DNA from: Bacillota bacterium
GTDB taxonomy: Bacteria; Bacillota; Clostridia; Peptostreptococcales; Acidaminobacteraceae
DNA length: 8,125 nucleotides
Assembly (NCBI GenBank): GCA_030529205.1
Contig: JAUMXJ010000040.1
Location: forward strand, 1-8,125
Direction: 5' to 3'
This document shows positions 1-6,408 of the stretch, in pieces; position 1 is the first letter of the stretch, and the number at the start of each line of letters is the position of its first letter. The position numbers were made by a program, and so were the translations under genes. Under the pieces are notes generated by a model. That model did no database searches and was not told the origin of the DNA. It saw only the letters and a program-made list of their open reading frames with translations.

Positions 1-1
1 A

Positions 2-301
2 ATTGTAGTATTGCAATGTCTATCCGAGGGCGATCGGTACGGGTATGAGCTTTTGACGATTATTCAGGAGCGGAGCGACGGATATTATGCACTGAAAGAA
101 GGTTCGCTCTATCCGGTCTTATATCGTTTAGAGGAGAAGAAATACATTGATCATTATCAAAAGATATACTCCGAAGAGCGGAGAGTTCCGAGGAAATATT
201 ACAGACTGACCTTTGAGGGGGCGGAGGCGCTTTCTCGGATGAAACAGGCGTGGGAAATTCATAAGAATGCGACGGATCAAATCCTGGGGGATTCGGGATG
301 A
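2..301 (+). CDS. PadR family transcriptional regulator, 5' end cut by window
   Basis: The frame is open from the first bases of the window to a TGA at 299-301, so the true start lies upstream and only about 99 C-terminal residues are seen. PadR proteins are winged-helix DNA-binding repressors that act as dimers, often on their own operon. Visible family marks are GDRYGYEL in helix 1, GSLYPVLYRLE for the recognition helix, and RKYYRLTFEGAEAL in the wing, followed by the start of the C-terminal dimerisation helix. A full small PadR is about 105-115 residues, so only around ten residues appear to be missing. An in-frame TTG at position 11 could serve as a start codon but would cut into helix 1, so I reject it. 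The next gene encodes a HAAS-type membrane protein, the usual partner of this family, and probably lies in the same operon. The ligand and operator cannot be read from this window. Confidence 0.93.
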   Translation: MVVLQCLSEGDRYGYELLTIIQERSDGYYALKEGSLYPVLYRLEEKKYIDHYQKIYSEERRVPRKYYRLTFEGAEALSRMKQAWEIHKNATDQILGDSG

Positions 302-306
302 TGGAT

Positions 307-320
307 ACCGGGATTCCGGT
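307..320 (+). repeat. Small perfect hairpin between padR and HAAS gene
   Basis: ACCGG, a GATT loop and CCGGT form a perfect 5-bp inverted repeat just after the PadR stop codon. No T-run follows, so it is not an intrinsic terminator. It could be an intra-operon RNA stem or a PadR-type operator half-site arrangement. Both are guesses. Confidence 0.3.
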
Positions 321-365
321 TAACGGGTGTTTGATATGTCGATATCACCTGTAAGAAATGATGAA

Positions 366-373
366 AGAAGGAG
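366..373 (+). promoter_or_regulatory. Ribosome binding site deciding the HAAS gene start
   Basis: AGAAGGAG lies 7 bases before the ATG at 381. The same frame is open further upstream to a GTG at 327, but that codon has no comparable site. The site therefore fixes the start at 381. Confidence 0.8.
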
Positions 374-380
374 TATTCGG

Positions 381-1157
381 ATGGAACAATATACGCAGAA
401 TAAGATTCCCGTGGAGTGGAGGCGTTACGCCGATCAAGTGATTCGTAATCTGAAAGTCGGTCGTGAAATCAGATCGAAAATAAGAGAGGATTTGTACGAA
501 TCTCTTGATGTGAGAAGACAAATGGGAGATGAAGGCAAACCGGAGGAATTGCTCGGAAATCCGAGGGATGTGGCATTGGAGTTTGCGGAAAATTTGAATA
601 TCGGCATGGAGAGTGTGCGAAATGTCAATGAATACCGTTCCAAAACTGAAATTTTCGGAATTCCGCTTGTGCATATTGTCCGGAACAACTATGTATTGGG
701 GCAGGGAAGTCGACGAATGGTTGCCAAAGGAATCATTGCCGTGGGTCCTGTCGCAATCGGCGTACTTGCCTGGGGAGGAATTGCATTCGGGCTGCTGACG
801 TTTGCCGGTATCGGTATCGGGCTTCTCGGAGTTTTTGGGGGAGTTGCCATAGGCGGTCTCACATCGATAGGAGGCGTGAGCATTTCCTATTTCGTTGCCG
901 TCGGAGGTCTTTGTATTGCGCATGACTTTGCATTAGGAGGTCTTGCCATTGCGAAGCATGCGGCAATCGGCGGACATGCAATCGCCTTGATCGCCGGCTT
1001 TGAGGAGCCTACGGCTACTCTGACCGGTTGGAGCAAGTATGCGTTTGTGCTCCCGGAGCAGAGGAGTCTTTTTATTCAGGCGGTAAATCAGGAACTGGGT
1101 GGTATGGCGGAGTGGATCAAACAATTTATTCTGTTTATCGCGGGAGTCGGTGTTTAG
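381..1157 (+). CDS. HAAS-type (DUF1700-like) membrane protein with glycine-rich repeats
   Basis: This 258-residue protein is probably the membrane partner of the PadR regulator just upstream. Residues 1-75 are charged and helical and end in LGNPRDVALEFAENL, the LGxPxxIAxE-type end of the HAAS/DUF1700 signalling domain common next to PadR genes. Residues 117-206 are almost entirely small and hydrophobic, with glycine at regular steps. The first part runs in five-residue units (GIIAV, GPVAI, GVLAW). The second alternates five and six residues, giving an 11-residue unit such as GGLAI-AKHAAI. This stretch could be packed membrane helices or a solenoid. The C-terminal 50 residues include an amphipathic or membrane segment (WIKQFILFIAGVGV). 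The ATG at 381 is chosen for its ribosome binding site. Membership of the HAAS family is inferred from domain pattern and neighbourhood. The molecular function is unknown, with roles in membrane stress sensing or modulation of the regulator suggested for relatives. Confidence 0.75.
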   Translation: MEQYTQNKIPVEWRRYADQVIRNLKVGREIRSKIREDLYESLDVRRQMGDEGKPEELLGNPRDVALEFAENLNIGMESVRNVNEYRSKTEIFGIPLVHIVRNNYVLGQGSRRMVAKGIIAVGPVAIGVLAWGGIAFGLLTFAGIGIGLLGVFGGVAIGGLTSIGGVSISYFVAVGGLCIAHDFALGGLAIAKHAAIGGHAIALIAGFEEPTATLTGWSKYAFVLPEQRSLFIQAVNQELGGMAEWIKQFILFIAGVGV

Positions 1158-1163
1158 ATACGT

Positions 1164-1210
1164 AGAGCGAGAAGAGAAAGAGCGGGAAGAAGAGAAATAG
1201 GGGGAAAAAG
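1164..1210 (+). repeat. Polypurine spacer with imperfect 15-base direct repeat
   Basis: Of 47 bases only three are pyrimidines (C1168, C1183, T1198), and they are spaced exactly 15 apart. Positions 1165-1179 and 1180-1194 match at 11 of 15 bases. The tract ends in AGGGGG (1199-1204), the ribosome binding site of the methyltransferase. It would make an unstructured, purine-rich leader. Confidence 0.5.
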
Positions 1211-2049
1211 TGGGCAGCATCTACGACAGAACGGATATTTATGATCTCTTCGAGTCGGAGGGAAAGTATCAGGCGACGAAGAAGCACTGGGAGACCGTCC
1301 TGGAGGGACGATTGCTCACTTCCGGAGGAATTTCGTCAACGGCGTATTCCGCACTGGACGTCAGCATTGGGACAGGGAGTTTGACTCTGCCTCTTGCAGA
1401 GCTGGGGTTTGCACTGTACGGTTCCGACCTCAGTCCTTCCATGCTTGAAAAATGCAAGGAGAATGCCCACACGAAACATCTCGAGATCCATCTGCGACAA
1501 TGTGATTTTCGTATGCTGCGTCCTCATTTTACCGGCAAAAAGAACGGAAAATCATTCGATCTTGTGATGAGCACGGGAAATTCTCTGCCCTATGTTCGGA
1601 ATGACGAGCTCTTGGATGTGTTGGAGGAGATGGATACTCTGGTTTCACCGGGCGGATACCTGTATGTCGATCTACGAAACTGGGACAAAATTATGAAAGA
1701 GAGAAATCGGTTTTATCTGTACAATCCTGTGTTCCGCATCCATCCGGAAACGCAGGAGGAAGAGCGCATCAATCTCACACAGGTTTGGGATTATCATGAG
1801 GAGGGCAGCGTTCGCTTTCACCTGCTGTATACATTCGAGACGGAGCGGAAAATTCATAGAAGAGAGATTTTTGAAGAACGATACTATCCTGTCGAACAGA
1901 AGGTATTGCTCGACAAAATCAGAGAAATGGGGTATTCGGAGATTGAAATCGGGAGACTCCCTGCGCAATTCGGGAAATTCGACCTTGAACGTGACGATTG
2001 GTACTATATCATCGCAAAAAAATCCGATAAAGAGAAAGCCGTCCGCTGA
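1210..2049 (+). CDS. Class I SAM-dependent methyltransferase, substrate unknown
   Basis: This 279-residue soluble protein probably moves a methyl group from S-adenosylmethionine to an unidentified acceptor. The Rossmann-type methyltransferase fold is visible in order. Motif I is ALDVSIGTGSLTLPLA at residues 48-63, with the glycine loop that holds SAM. An acidic residue D73 in YGSDLSPSML binds the ribose. CDF at 98-100 is the adenine-contact position. FDLVMSTGNSLPYV at 116-129 is motif IV, and SPGGYLYVDLRN at 146-157 is motif VI. The C-terminal half (residues 165-270) is rich in beta strands and aromatics and resembles the cap of glycine N-methyltransferase-like small-molecule enzymes. The start is GTG, since an in-frame TAG lies at 1198 and AGGGGG sits five bases upstream. 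It follows the HAAS gene by 52 bases and probably shares its transcript. Class assignment is firm, but the substrate cannot be told. Confidence 0.88.
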   Translation: MGSIYDRTDIYDLFESEGKYQATKKHWETVLEGRLLTSGGISSTAYSALDVSIGTGSLTLPLAELGFALYGSDLSPSMLEKCKENAHTKHLEIHLRQCDFRMLRPHFTGKKNGKSFDLVMSTGNSLPYVRNDELLDVLEEMDTLVSPGGYLYVDLRNWDKIMKERNRFYLYNPVFRIHPETQEEERINLTQVWDYHEEGSVRFHLLYTFETERKIHRREIFEERYYPVEQKVLLDKIREMGYSEIEIGRLPAQFGKFDLERDDWYYIIAKKSDKEKAVR

Positions 2050-2093
2050 GGCAACGTTTTCGTGTACAAATCATACGAGACGGATTTCGACTC

Positions 2094-2609
2094 TTACGAA
2101 TTGGCCGGAATGCGCAGCAGCTCCGTATAGGTTAATTTTCCGTTGATATGTGAGGAATTCATCAGAGAAATGAATGCGACCTGCATGTCCGCTTGCGGAA
2201 TCTGCAGGCGCTCCGCTTTTTTGAAAATCTGTTCGTCGGCTCTCCTGACCAATGTGATATGGGTCTTGAATGTCTTTCTGTCGAAAGGGATTCCGGTTTT
2301 TGCAAGCGCGGTACGAATCTCCTGCACCAGCTGATTCAACAGGGGATTCTCGTCCGTCCCGATCCAAAGCAAATCGCGGAATCGTCCGATCTCGGACAAT
2401 TGCAGCATAAAGGGAGAAAAAGAAATGCCTTGCAGGGCAATCTTAATCTCGCTCAGTTTTTCGGTTTCTCCGATAAAGCAAAGGGTGAGGTGCAGTCTCT
2501 CGACAGGGGTGAAGTTTCCCTGTGCTCCTTGTATTTTGAGCTCCTGCATCACACGGCTCAGTGCTTTTTTAAATGTGTCCGTAAAACGGATGGCTACAAA
2601 CAATCTCAT
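2094..2609 (-). CDS. thpR: RNA 2',3'-cyclic phosphodiesterase, ThpR/LigT 2H family
   Basis: The product is a 171-residue member of the 2H phosphoesterase superfamily. Relatives open 2',3'-cyclic phosphates at RNA ends to 2'-phosphates and can join tRNA halves in vitro. Both catalytic HxTx motifs are present: HLTL at residues 40-43 and HITL at 117-120, spaced as in the family. MRLFVAIRF at the N-terminus and FTPVERLHLTLCFIGE are typical. I place the start at 2609 because the family begins MRLFVAI. The frame extends 14 codons further to an ATG at 2651, but that codon has no clear ribosome binding site and lies right after a hairpin sequence. No strong site precedes 2609 either. The gene is convergent with the methyltransferase, with 44 bases between stops and no clear terminator, and lies downstream of the DUF4299-like gene, probably on its transcript. 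Confidence 0.88.
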   Translation of the reverse strand: MRLFVAIRFTDTFKKALSRVMQELKIQGAQGNFTPVERLHLTLCFIGETEKLSEIKIALQGISFSPFMLQLSEIGRFRDLLWIGTDENPLLNQLVQEIRTALAKTGIPFDRKTFKTHITLVRRADEQIFKKAERLQIPQADMQVAFISLMNSSHINGKLTYTELLRIPANS

Positions 2610-2653
2610 ATTGATGGATTCACTCACTGATTGATTCACTATTTTATTCATTC

Positions 2654-2672
2654 TTGCGTACGCAAAGCGTAC
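2654..2672. repeat. Palindrome TTGCGTACGCAA with overlapping hairpin repeat
   Basis: TTGCGTACGCAA at 2654-2665 is a perfect 12-base palindrome. It overlaps GTACGC-AAA-GCGTAC (2658-2672), a perfect 6-bp stem with a 3-base loop. GCGTAC also occurs as a direct repeat 11 bases apart. The element sits in the 51-93 base gap between two minus-strand genes and may be an operator or an RNA stem near the thpR start. Confidence 0.5.
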
Positions 2673-2702
2673 TCGGGATTATCGACACGGTTATTAAAAT
2701 AT

Positions 2703-3644
2703 TCAGCGTTTTTTTGCGCTGTTGACCAGCGTCTGCATTTCGTTTTTGTCCAATCCTTTGACGAGAATGTAAGCACCGTCGATGAATTCATACTTTTCCT
2801 TCGGTAGATGCTCGATGAATTCATCGTACTCGAGTACATCGAGGCTGTCACAGCTGCCGCCGTTCTGAGGATCTCCGTCGAATACCATCAAGTGGATTTT
2901 CCAGGTTTTGATGTCTTTTTCGTCCATAAAATCGGTATTTTGAAATTCGACGAACGGCTTGTACGGCAGGATGGTATCGACAGTTTCCGTGAGGACATAG
3001 AGGCCGAAGACGGATTGGTCTTCTTCATCCCGATAGAAAAATTGTTTTGCGGAGTAAGCGTCCAGATACTGGATATGGGTGATGATTTCGCTGAATTCGC
3101 GAACGGAATCCGGTGCGCTTAAAATTCTTTTCCTCATCGCCTCATCAAATGCAACGGGCCTAGTCACGCCGAACAGGAAGGAGCTTGAGGATTCGTCTTC
3201 CTGTTCAAAGAGGGACTGAATGCCGAACAGAATGTCATCTCGGTATGCGAAGCGCTCGATGTCCTGAGCGGTGAACACATCTCCGTGTTCGGACTTGATC
3301 TCCGATCCCTGTTTCAGCGCCAGAGCCTTGGTGAAGGTGAGGGCGATTTTCCAGTCTTCTTCTGAGGATGGAGTGAAGATACGCACGCGGTAGTAGGGTT
3401 TGTTGTCTTCGGGTTTTTCGTAGGAGACTTCAAATCCTCTTGCACTTCTGAATTCGATTCCGAACAGGAGGCAGACATATTCGTCCAATCTGGAGGAATA
3501 AAATGCGTTCGGATCGAAGTCCTCCCGACTCTCGTCGAAGGTAAGCTGTACCATGCCGGGAACCAGGTCGAGCAGTTCGCTGATTTTCATTGCTTTTCCG
3601 GAAAATAATTTTTTCTTGTGCTCCATATAAAAAGAAAGACTCAT
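2703..3644 (-). CDS. Uncharacterised cytosolic protein resembling DUF4299
   Basis: This 313-residue acidic protein has no signal peptide, membrane segment or enzyme motif that I can recognise. It begins MSLSFYMEHKKKLFSGKAMKI and contains a strand-rich middle (DNKPYYRVRIFTPSSEEDWKIAL). A second block holds LFGVTRPVAFDEAMRKRIL and FGLYVLTETVDTILPYKP, and the protein ends in a lysine- and arginine-containing tail. Length and opening residues resemble my memory of DUF4299, a family of about 300 residues in Firmicutes with no assigned role. I have not verified this by search. The ATG at 3644 is preferred over an in-frame ATG at 3662 because GGAGGT (3653 to 3648) sits just before it. The predicted transcript starts near 3658, which also excludes the upstream codon. 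The gene is divergent from the ABC-F gene and followed by thpR on the same strand. Confidence 0.6.
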   Translation of the reverse strand: MSLSFYMEHKKKLFSGKAMKISELLDLVPGMVQLTFDESREDFDPNAFYSSRLDEYVCLLFGIEFRSARGFEVSYEKPEDNKPYYRVRIFTPSSEEDWKIALTFTKALALKQGSEIKSEHGDVFTAQDIERFAYRDDILFGIQSLFEQEDESSSSFLFGVTRPVAFDEAMRKRILSAPDSVREFSEIITHIQYLDAYSAKQFFYRDEEDQSVFGLYVLTETVDTILPYKPFVEFQNTDFMDEKDIKTWKIHLMVFDGDPQNGGSCDSLDVLEYDEFIEHLPKEKYEFIDGAYILVKGLDKNEMQTLVNSAKKR

Positions 3645-3647
3645 AAT

Positions 3648-3653
3648 ACCTCC
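3648..3653 (-). promoter_or_regulatory. Ribosome binding site for the DUF4299-like gene
   Basis: On the minus strand this reads GGAGGT followed by ATT and the ATG at 3644. It selects that ATG over the one at 3662. The spacing is short but acceptable. Confidence 0.75.
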
Positions 3654-3664
3654 GATCGACATTT

Positions 3665-3670
3665 ATTATA
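3665..3670 (-). promoter_or_regulatory. -10 box for the DUF4299-like gene
   Basis: The minus strand reads TATAAT, a perfect sigma-A -10 hexamer. Transcription would start near 3658 and leave a leader of about 14 bases that just contains the GGAGGT site. No good -35 hexamer is seen at the expected distance. Confidence 0.55.
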
Positions 3671-3719
3671 TCCATTCTACATCTTTGCGGCGTCTATTTG
3701 AACAGGAGATGCGGATATT

Positions 3720-3747
3720 TTGTGACGACAGGATAGAGGTGTATAAT
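3720..3747 (+). promoter_or_regulatory. Promoter candidate for the ABC-F gene
   Basis: TTGTGA (3720-3725, 4 of 6 to consensus) and TATAAT (3742-3747, perfect) are separated by 16 bases. A start 6-8 bases past the -10 box falls at 3753-3755, on or next to the ATG at 3754. This would give a leaderless or nearly leaderless message. A GAGGTG at 3736-3741 would then lie inside the promoter rather than in the RNA. Confidence 0.5.
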
Positions 3748-3753
3748 GGGAAT

Positions 3754-5310
3754 ATGTTGCAAATCAGGAATTTGAATATTGTCCATAAGACCGACCTGAG
3801 AGAAATCCTGACGGATTTTCATCTGACACTCCATGAAGGCGATAAGGCGGTCATCATCGGAGAAGAGGGGAACGGCAAGTCGACCGTTCTGAAATGGATT
3901 AAAGATCGGAGCCTTGTCGAGGACTATGTCGAAGCGCATGGTCTTGTTGACGTGGGAAAGCATGGATTGGCTTACCTTCCGCAAGAACTTCCTCGTGAAG
4001 ACCGAGAGAAAACCCTCTATGCGTTTTTTTCGCAGGAGGCGTTGTTCTGGGACTTGACACCGCGTGAAATGGGGGATCTTGCGCATCCGTTCGGGGTGGA
4101 GGTCGCATTTTTCTACGGGGATCGGAAGATGGGGACGCTTTCGGGCGGTGAGAACGTAAAGGCGCAATTGATGCGGATTCTGATTGCGAAGCCTACGGTG
4201 CTGTTGTTGGATGAACCGTCCAATGATCTGGATATCGAGACTTTGGAGTGGCTTGAAGGGTTTATCAACACCTGGAAGGGCATTGTGCTGTTTGTATCGC
4301 ATGATGAAACTTTGATTGAGAGAACGGCGAATATGGTCGTGCATCTGGAGTTGATTGAAAAGAAGACGAAGTCGCGGTATACGGTCGCAAGAGTTCCGTA
4401 TCAGCAGTATGTGCAGGAGAGGCGGAGAAGAATCGAGAAGCAGGAGCGGATGGCTATCAGCGATTTGCGAGAGAAGCGGATTCGGGATGAGAAATTTCAG
4501 CGAATCAGTCAGAGTGTGGAATATGCTCAGGACACCGTGAGCAGAGGCGATCCGTCTACCGGCAGACTACTGAAAAAGAAGATGCATGCGGTGAAGTCGA
4601 TGGAGAGGCGTTTTGAGCGGGAAGATGCGGATATGACGGAGATGCCGGAGGAAGAAGAAGCCATTTTCTTTTTGCTCGGCGGAGAGGAGAACCGCGTTCC
4701 GAACGCGAAAACGGTGCTGGATTTCGAAGCGGATCTGCTGGAGACGCCACCGACAAACGGTGAGAAGCGTATTTTGGCGAGGGATGTCAGGTTGACGGTT
4801 CGGGGCTCGGAGAAGATCTGCATCATCGGCAAAAACGGATGCGGAAAGACGACTTTGCTGAAACGGATTGCGGAGGAGCTGGACGGCAAGCCCGGCATCC
4901 ATGCCGAATTGATGCCGCAGAACTACGAAGAACTGCTGAAGCTCGAGGATACGCCGATTGAATATCTCGTGAAACACGGCGGGAAGGATGAGCGCACGAA
5001 AATCAGCACATACCTGGGTGCTTTGAAGTTCACCTATGATGAGATGAATCGTCCTGTAGCTAAGCTGTCCGGTGGCCAAAAGGCGAAGATTTTTTTGCTC
5101 AAAATGAGTATGTCGGATGCCAATGTGCTCTTGCTGGATGAGCCGACCAGAAACTTTTCTCCTCTTTCGGCACCGGTCATCCGCGCGGCATTGAGGAGTT
5201 TTCCGGGAGCGATTATCAGCATTTCTCACGACAGGACATACATCGCGGAGGTGTGCGACAGGGTGTATGAACTCCGGGAAGAGGGACTTTTTGAGAAATG
5301 GTTGAAATAA
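3754..5310 (+). CDS. ABC-F family ATPase (two ATP-binding domains, no membrane part)
   Basis: This is a 518-residue protein of two fused ATP-binding cassettes with no membrane segment. ABC-F proteins bind the ribosomal E site and act in translation, and some protect against antibiotics. Domain 1 has Walker A GEEGNGKST at residues 36-44, signature LSGGE at 129-133, Walker B VLLLDE at 149-154 and SHDE from 182. A charged, helical linker follows (about 200-320, with RRRRIEKQERM and RLLKKKM), the piece that reaches toward the peptidyl-transferase centre in relatives. Domain 2 has GKNGCGKTT at 359-367, LSGGQ at 438-442, VLLLDE at 458-463 and SHD at 491-493. The D-loop of domain 2 reads RNFSPLS instead of the usual NHLD. 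The family-like start MLQIRNLNI marks 3754, while GTG at 3739 and TTG at 3685 are in-frame alternatives. The gene overlaps mutY at its end. ABC-F membership is firm, but a resistance role cannot be claimed. Confidence 0.93.
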   Translation: MLQIRNLNIVHKTDLREILTDFHLTLHEGDKAVIIGEEGNGKSTVLKWIKDRSLVEDYVEAHGLVDVGKHGLAYLPQELPREDREKTLYAFFSQEALFWDLTPREMGDLAHPFGVEVAFFYGDRKMGTLSGGENVKAQLMRILIAKPTVLLLDEPSNDLDIETLEWLEGFINTWKGIVLFVSHDETLIERTANMVVHLELIEKKTKSRYTVARVPYQQYVQERRRRIEKQERMAISDLREKRIRDEKFQRISQSVEYAQDTVSRGDPSTGRLLKKKMHAVKSMERRFEREDADMTEMPEEEEAIFFLLGGEENRVPNAKTVLDFEADLLETPPTNGEKRILARDVRLTVRGSEKICIIGKNGCGKTTLLKRIAEELDGKPGIHAELMPQNYEELLKLEDTPIEYLVKHGGKDERTKISTYLGALKFTYDEMNRPVAKLSGGQKAKIFLLKMSMSDANVLLLDEPTRNFSPLSAPVIRAALRSFPGAIISISHDRTYIAEVCDRVYELREEGLFEKWLK

Positions 5311-6398
5311 TGAATGTGATGTTTGAAAAAGGCGTACTCTCTCAGGACTCGTTTTCCTCTCCCTTGTTGGACTGGTATGACAAAAATCGCAGAACCCTCC
5401 CGTGGCGAGAGGATCCGCACCCTTACCATGTCTGGATTTCGGAGGTGATGCTCCAACAGACGCGGGTGGAGGCGGTACTCGGATATTACGACCGCTTTAT
5501 GAGGCGTCTTCCGGATGTGCACAGTCTTGCCGCGATAGAGGAAGCGGAGCTGTTTAAACTATGGGAAGGTCTGGGATACTACAGTCGTGCGCGCAATCTC
5601 AAGAAAGCCGCGGAGATTCTCGTACGTGATTTTGGCGGGGAGCTGCCCGCGTCGGTTGAAGACCTGCTGAAACTGCCGGGAATCGGTCCATATACAGCCG
5701 GGGCAATCGCATCGATCGCGTTTCGTCAGGAAGTTCCGGCGGTGGACGGCAATGTCCTGCGCGTCATGGCGCGCATTACGGGAAATCATGCGGATATCAC
5801 GCTCCCGCGTACGCGAAAAGAGGTGGAGGAAGCGGTGCGGAAACTGATTCCGCAGGGAAAGGCGCATCTGTTCAATCAGGCGTTGATGGAGTTCGGCGCG
5901 CTTGTCTGTGTGCCGAACGGCGTTCCGAAATGTGCATCCTGTCCTGCTGTTCGGTCGTGTTATGCGCATGAAACACAGGCGCAGCAGTCTCTCCCGGTCA
6001 GGGCGAAGAAAAAAGAGCGCAGGACGGAAAAGCGGACCGTCCTCGTGTTTCGGGATGCACACGGGCGCGTTATGATTTGTCGGAGGCGGGAGAAGGGTCT
6101 GCTCGCAGGGATGTGGGAATTCCCGGCGCTGGAGGGGCATCTTTCCGAACAGGAGGTGGCGGAGCACCTCGAGGCGAATCATCGGGAGTTTCTCCGGATA
6201 GAATCTCTCGGCACAGCCAAGCATTTGTTTACTCACATCGAGTGGCACATGAGGGGATTCCTGGTGCATTTGTCCGAGCCGGCGGACTTTAGCGAAAAGG
6301 GGCGGTGTGTGTGGTGCGATGCGGAAACGCTGAAACGCGATTATGCGCTTCCTTCCGCATTGAAATACTTCTTTGATATGCAGATACGCAATTTTTAG
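5298..6398 (+). CDS. mutY: Adenine DNA glycosylase MutY
   Basis: MutY removes adenine mispaired with 8-oxoguanine and so prevents G:C to T:A changes. The 366-residue protein has the full two-domain layout. The catalytic glutamate E49 lies in SEVMLQQTRVEAV. The helix-hairpin-helix LPGIGPYTAGAIAS spans 126-139, and the catalytic aspartate D150 is in VDGNVLRV. A [4Fe-4S] cluster is formed by C204, C212, C215 and C221. A MutT-like C-terminal domain starts near 245 and carries the 8-oxoguanine-reading loop as FTH (311-313). The first cysteine gap is seven residues rather than the six of E. coli, a spacing I associate with clostridial MutY. The start at 5298 overlaps the ABC-F gene by 13 bases and has AGGGA 11 bases upstream. 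ATG 5310 would overlap the ABC-F stop by one base (TAATG) and is a good alternative. No separate promoter is seen, so expression probably depends on read-through from the ABC-F gene. Confidence 0.96.
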   Translation: MVEIMNVMFEKGVLSQDSFSSPLLDWYDKNRRTLPWREDPHPYHVWISEVMLQQTRVEAVLGYYDRFMRRLPDVHSLAAIEEAELFKLWEGLGYYSRARNLKKAAEILVRDFGGELPASVEDLLKLPGIGPYTAGAIASIAFRQEVPAVDGNVLRVMARITGNHADITLPRTRKEVEEAVRKLIPQGKAHLFNQALMEFGALVCVPNGVPKCASCPAVRSCYAHETQAQQSLPVRAKKKERRTEKRTVLVFRDAHGRVMICRRREKGLLAGMWEFPALEGHLSEQEVAEHLEANHREFLRIESLGTAKHLFTHIEWHMRGFLVHLSEPADFSEKGRCVWCDAETLKRDYALPSALKYFFDMQIRNF

Positions 6399-6408
6399 GG
6401 GAAATCAT

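Noticed and set aside
345..923. 192-codon open frame on the minus strand
   Set aside because: It lies antisense to the HAAS gene, has no ribosome binding site or recognisable domain, and its composition mirrors the glycine-rich repeat on the other strand.
2050..2093. Bidirectional terminator between the convergent methyltransferase and thpR genes
   Set aside because: Only a weak broken stem (GAG at 2077-2079 with CTC at 2091-2093) is seen, without T-runs on either side.
2193..2630. 145-codon open frame on the plus strand
   Set aside because: It is antisense to thpR, whose two HxTx motifs make the minus-strand reading secure.
3694..4344. 216-codon open frame on the minus strand
   Set aside because: It is the antisense shadow of the first ABC-F ATPase domain. 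The residues show no domain pattern.
4567..5229. 220-codon open frame on the minus strand
   Set aside because: It is antisense to the second ABC-F domain, whose Walker and signature motifs are intact.
3754..5310. Antibiotic resistance call for the ABC-F protein
   Set aside because: Linker length and sequence alone cannot separate resistance factors from housekeeping ABC-F proteins, and no resistance context is nearby.
5559..6269. 236-codon open frame on the minus strand
   Set aside because: It is antisense to mutY, with a histidine- and arginine-rich composition typical of a shadow frame.
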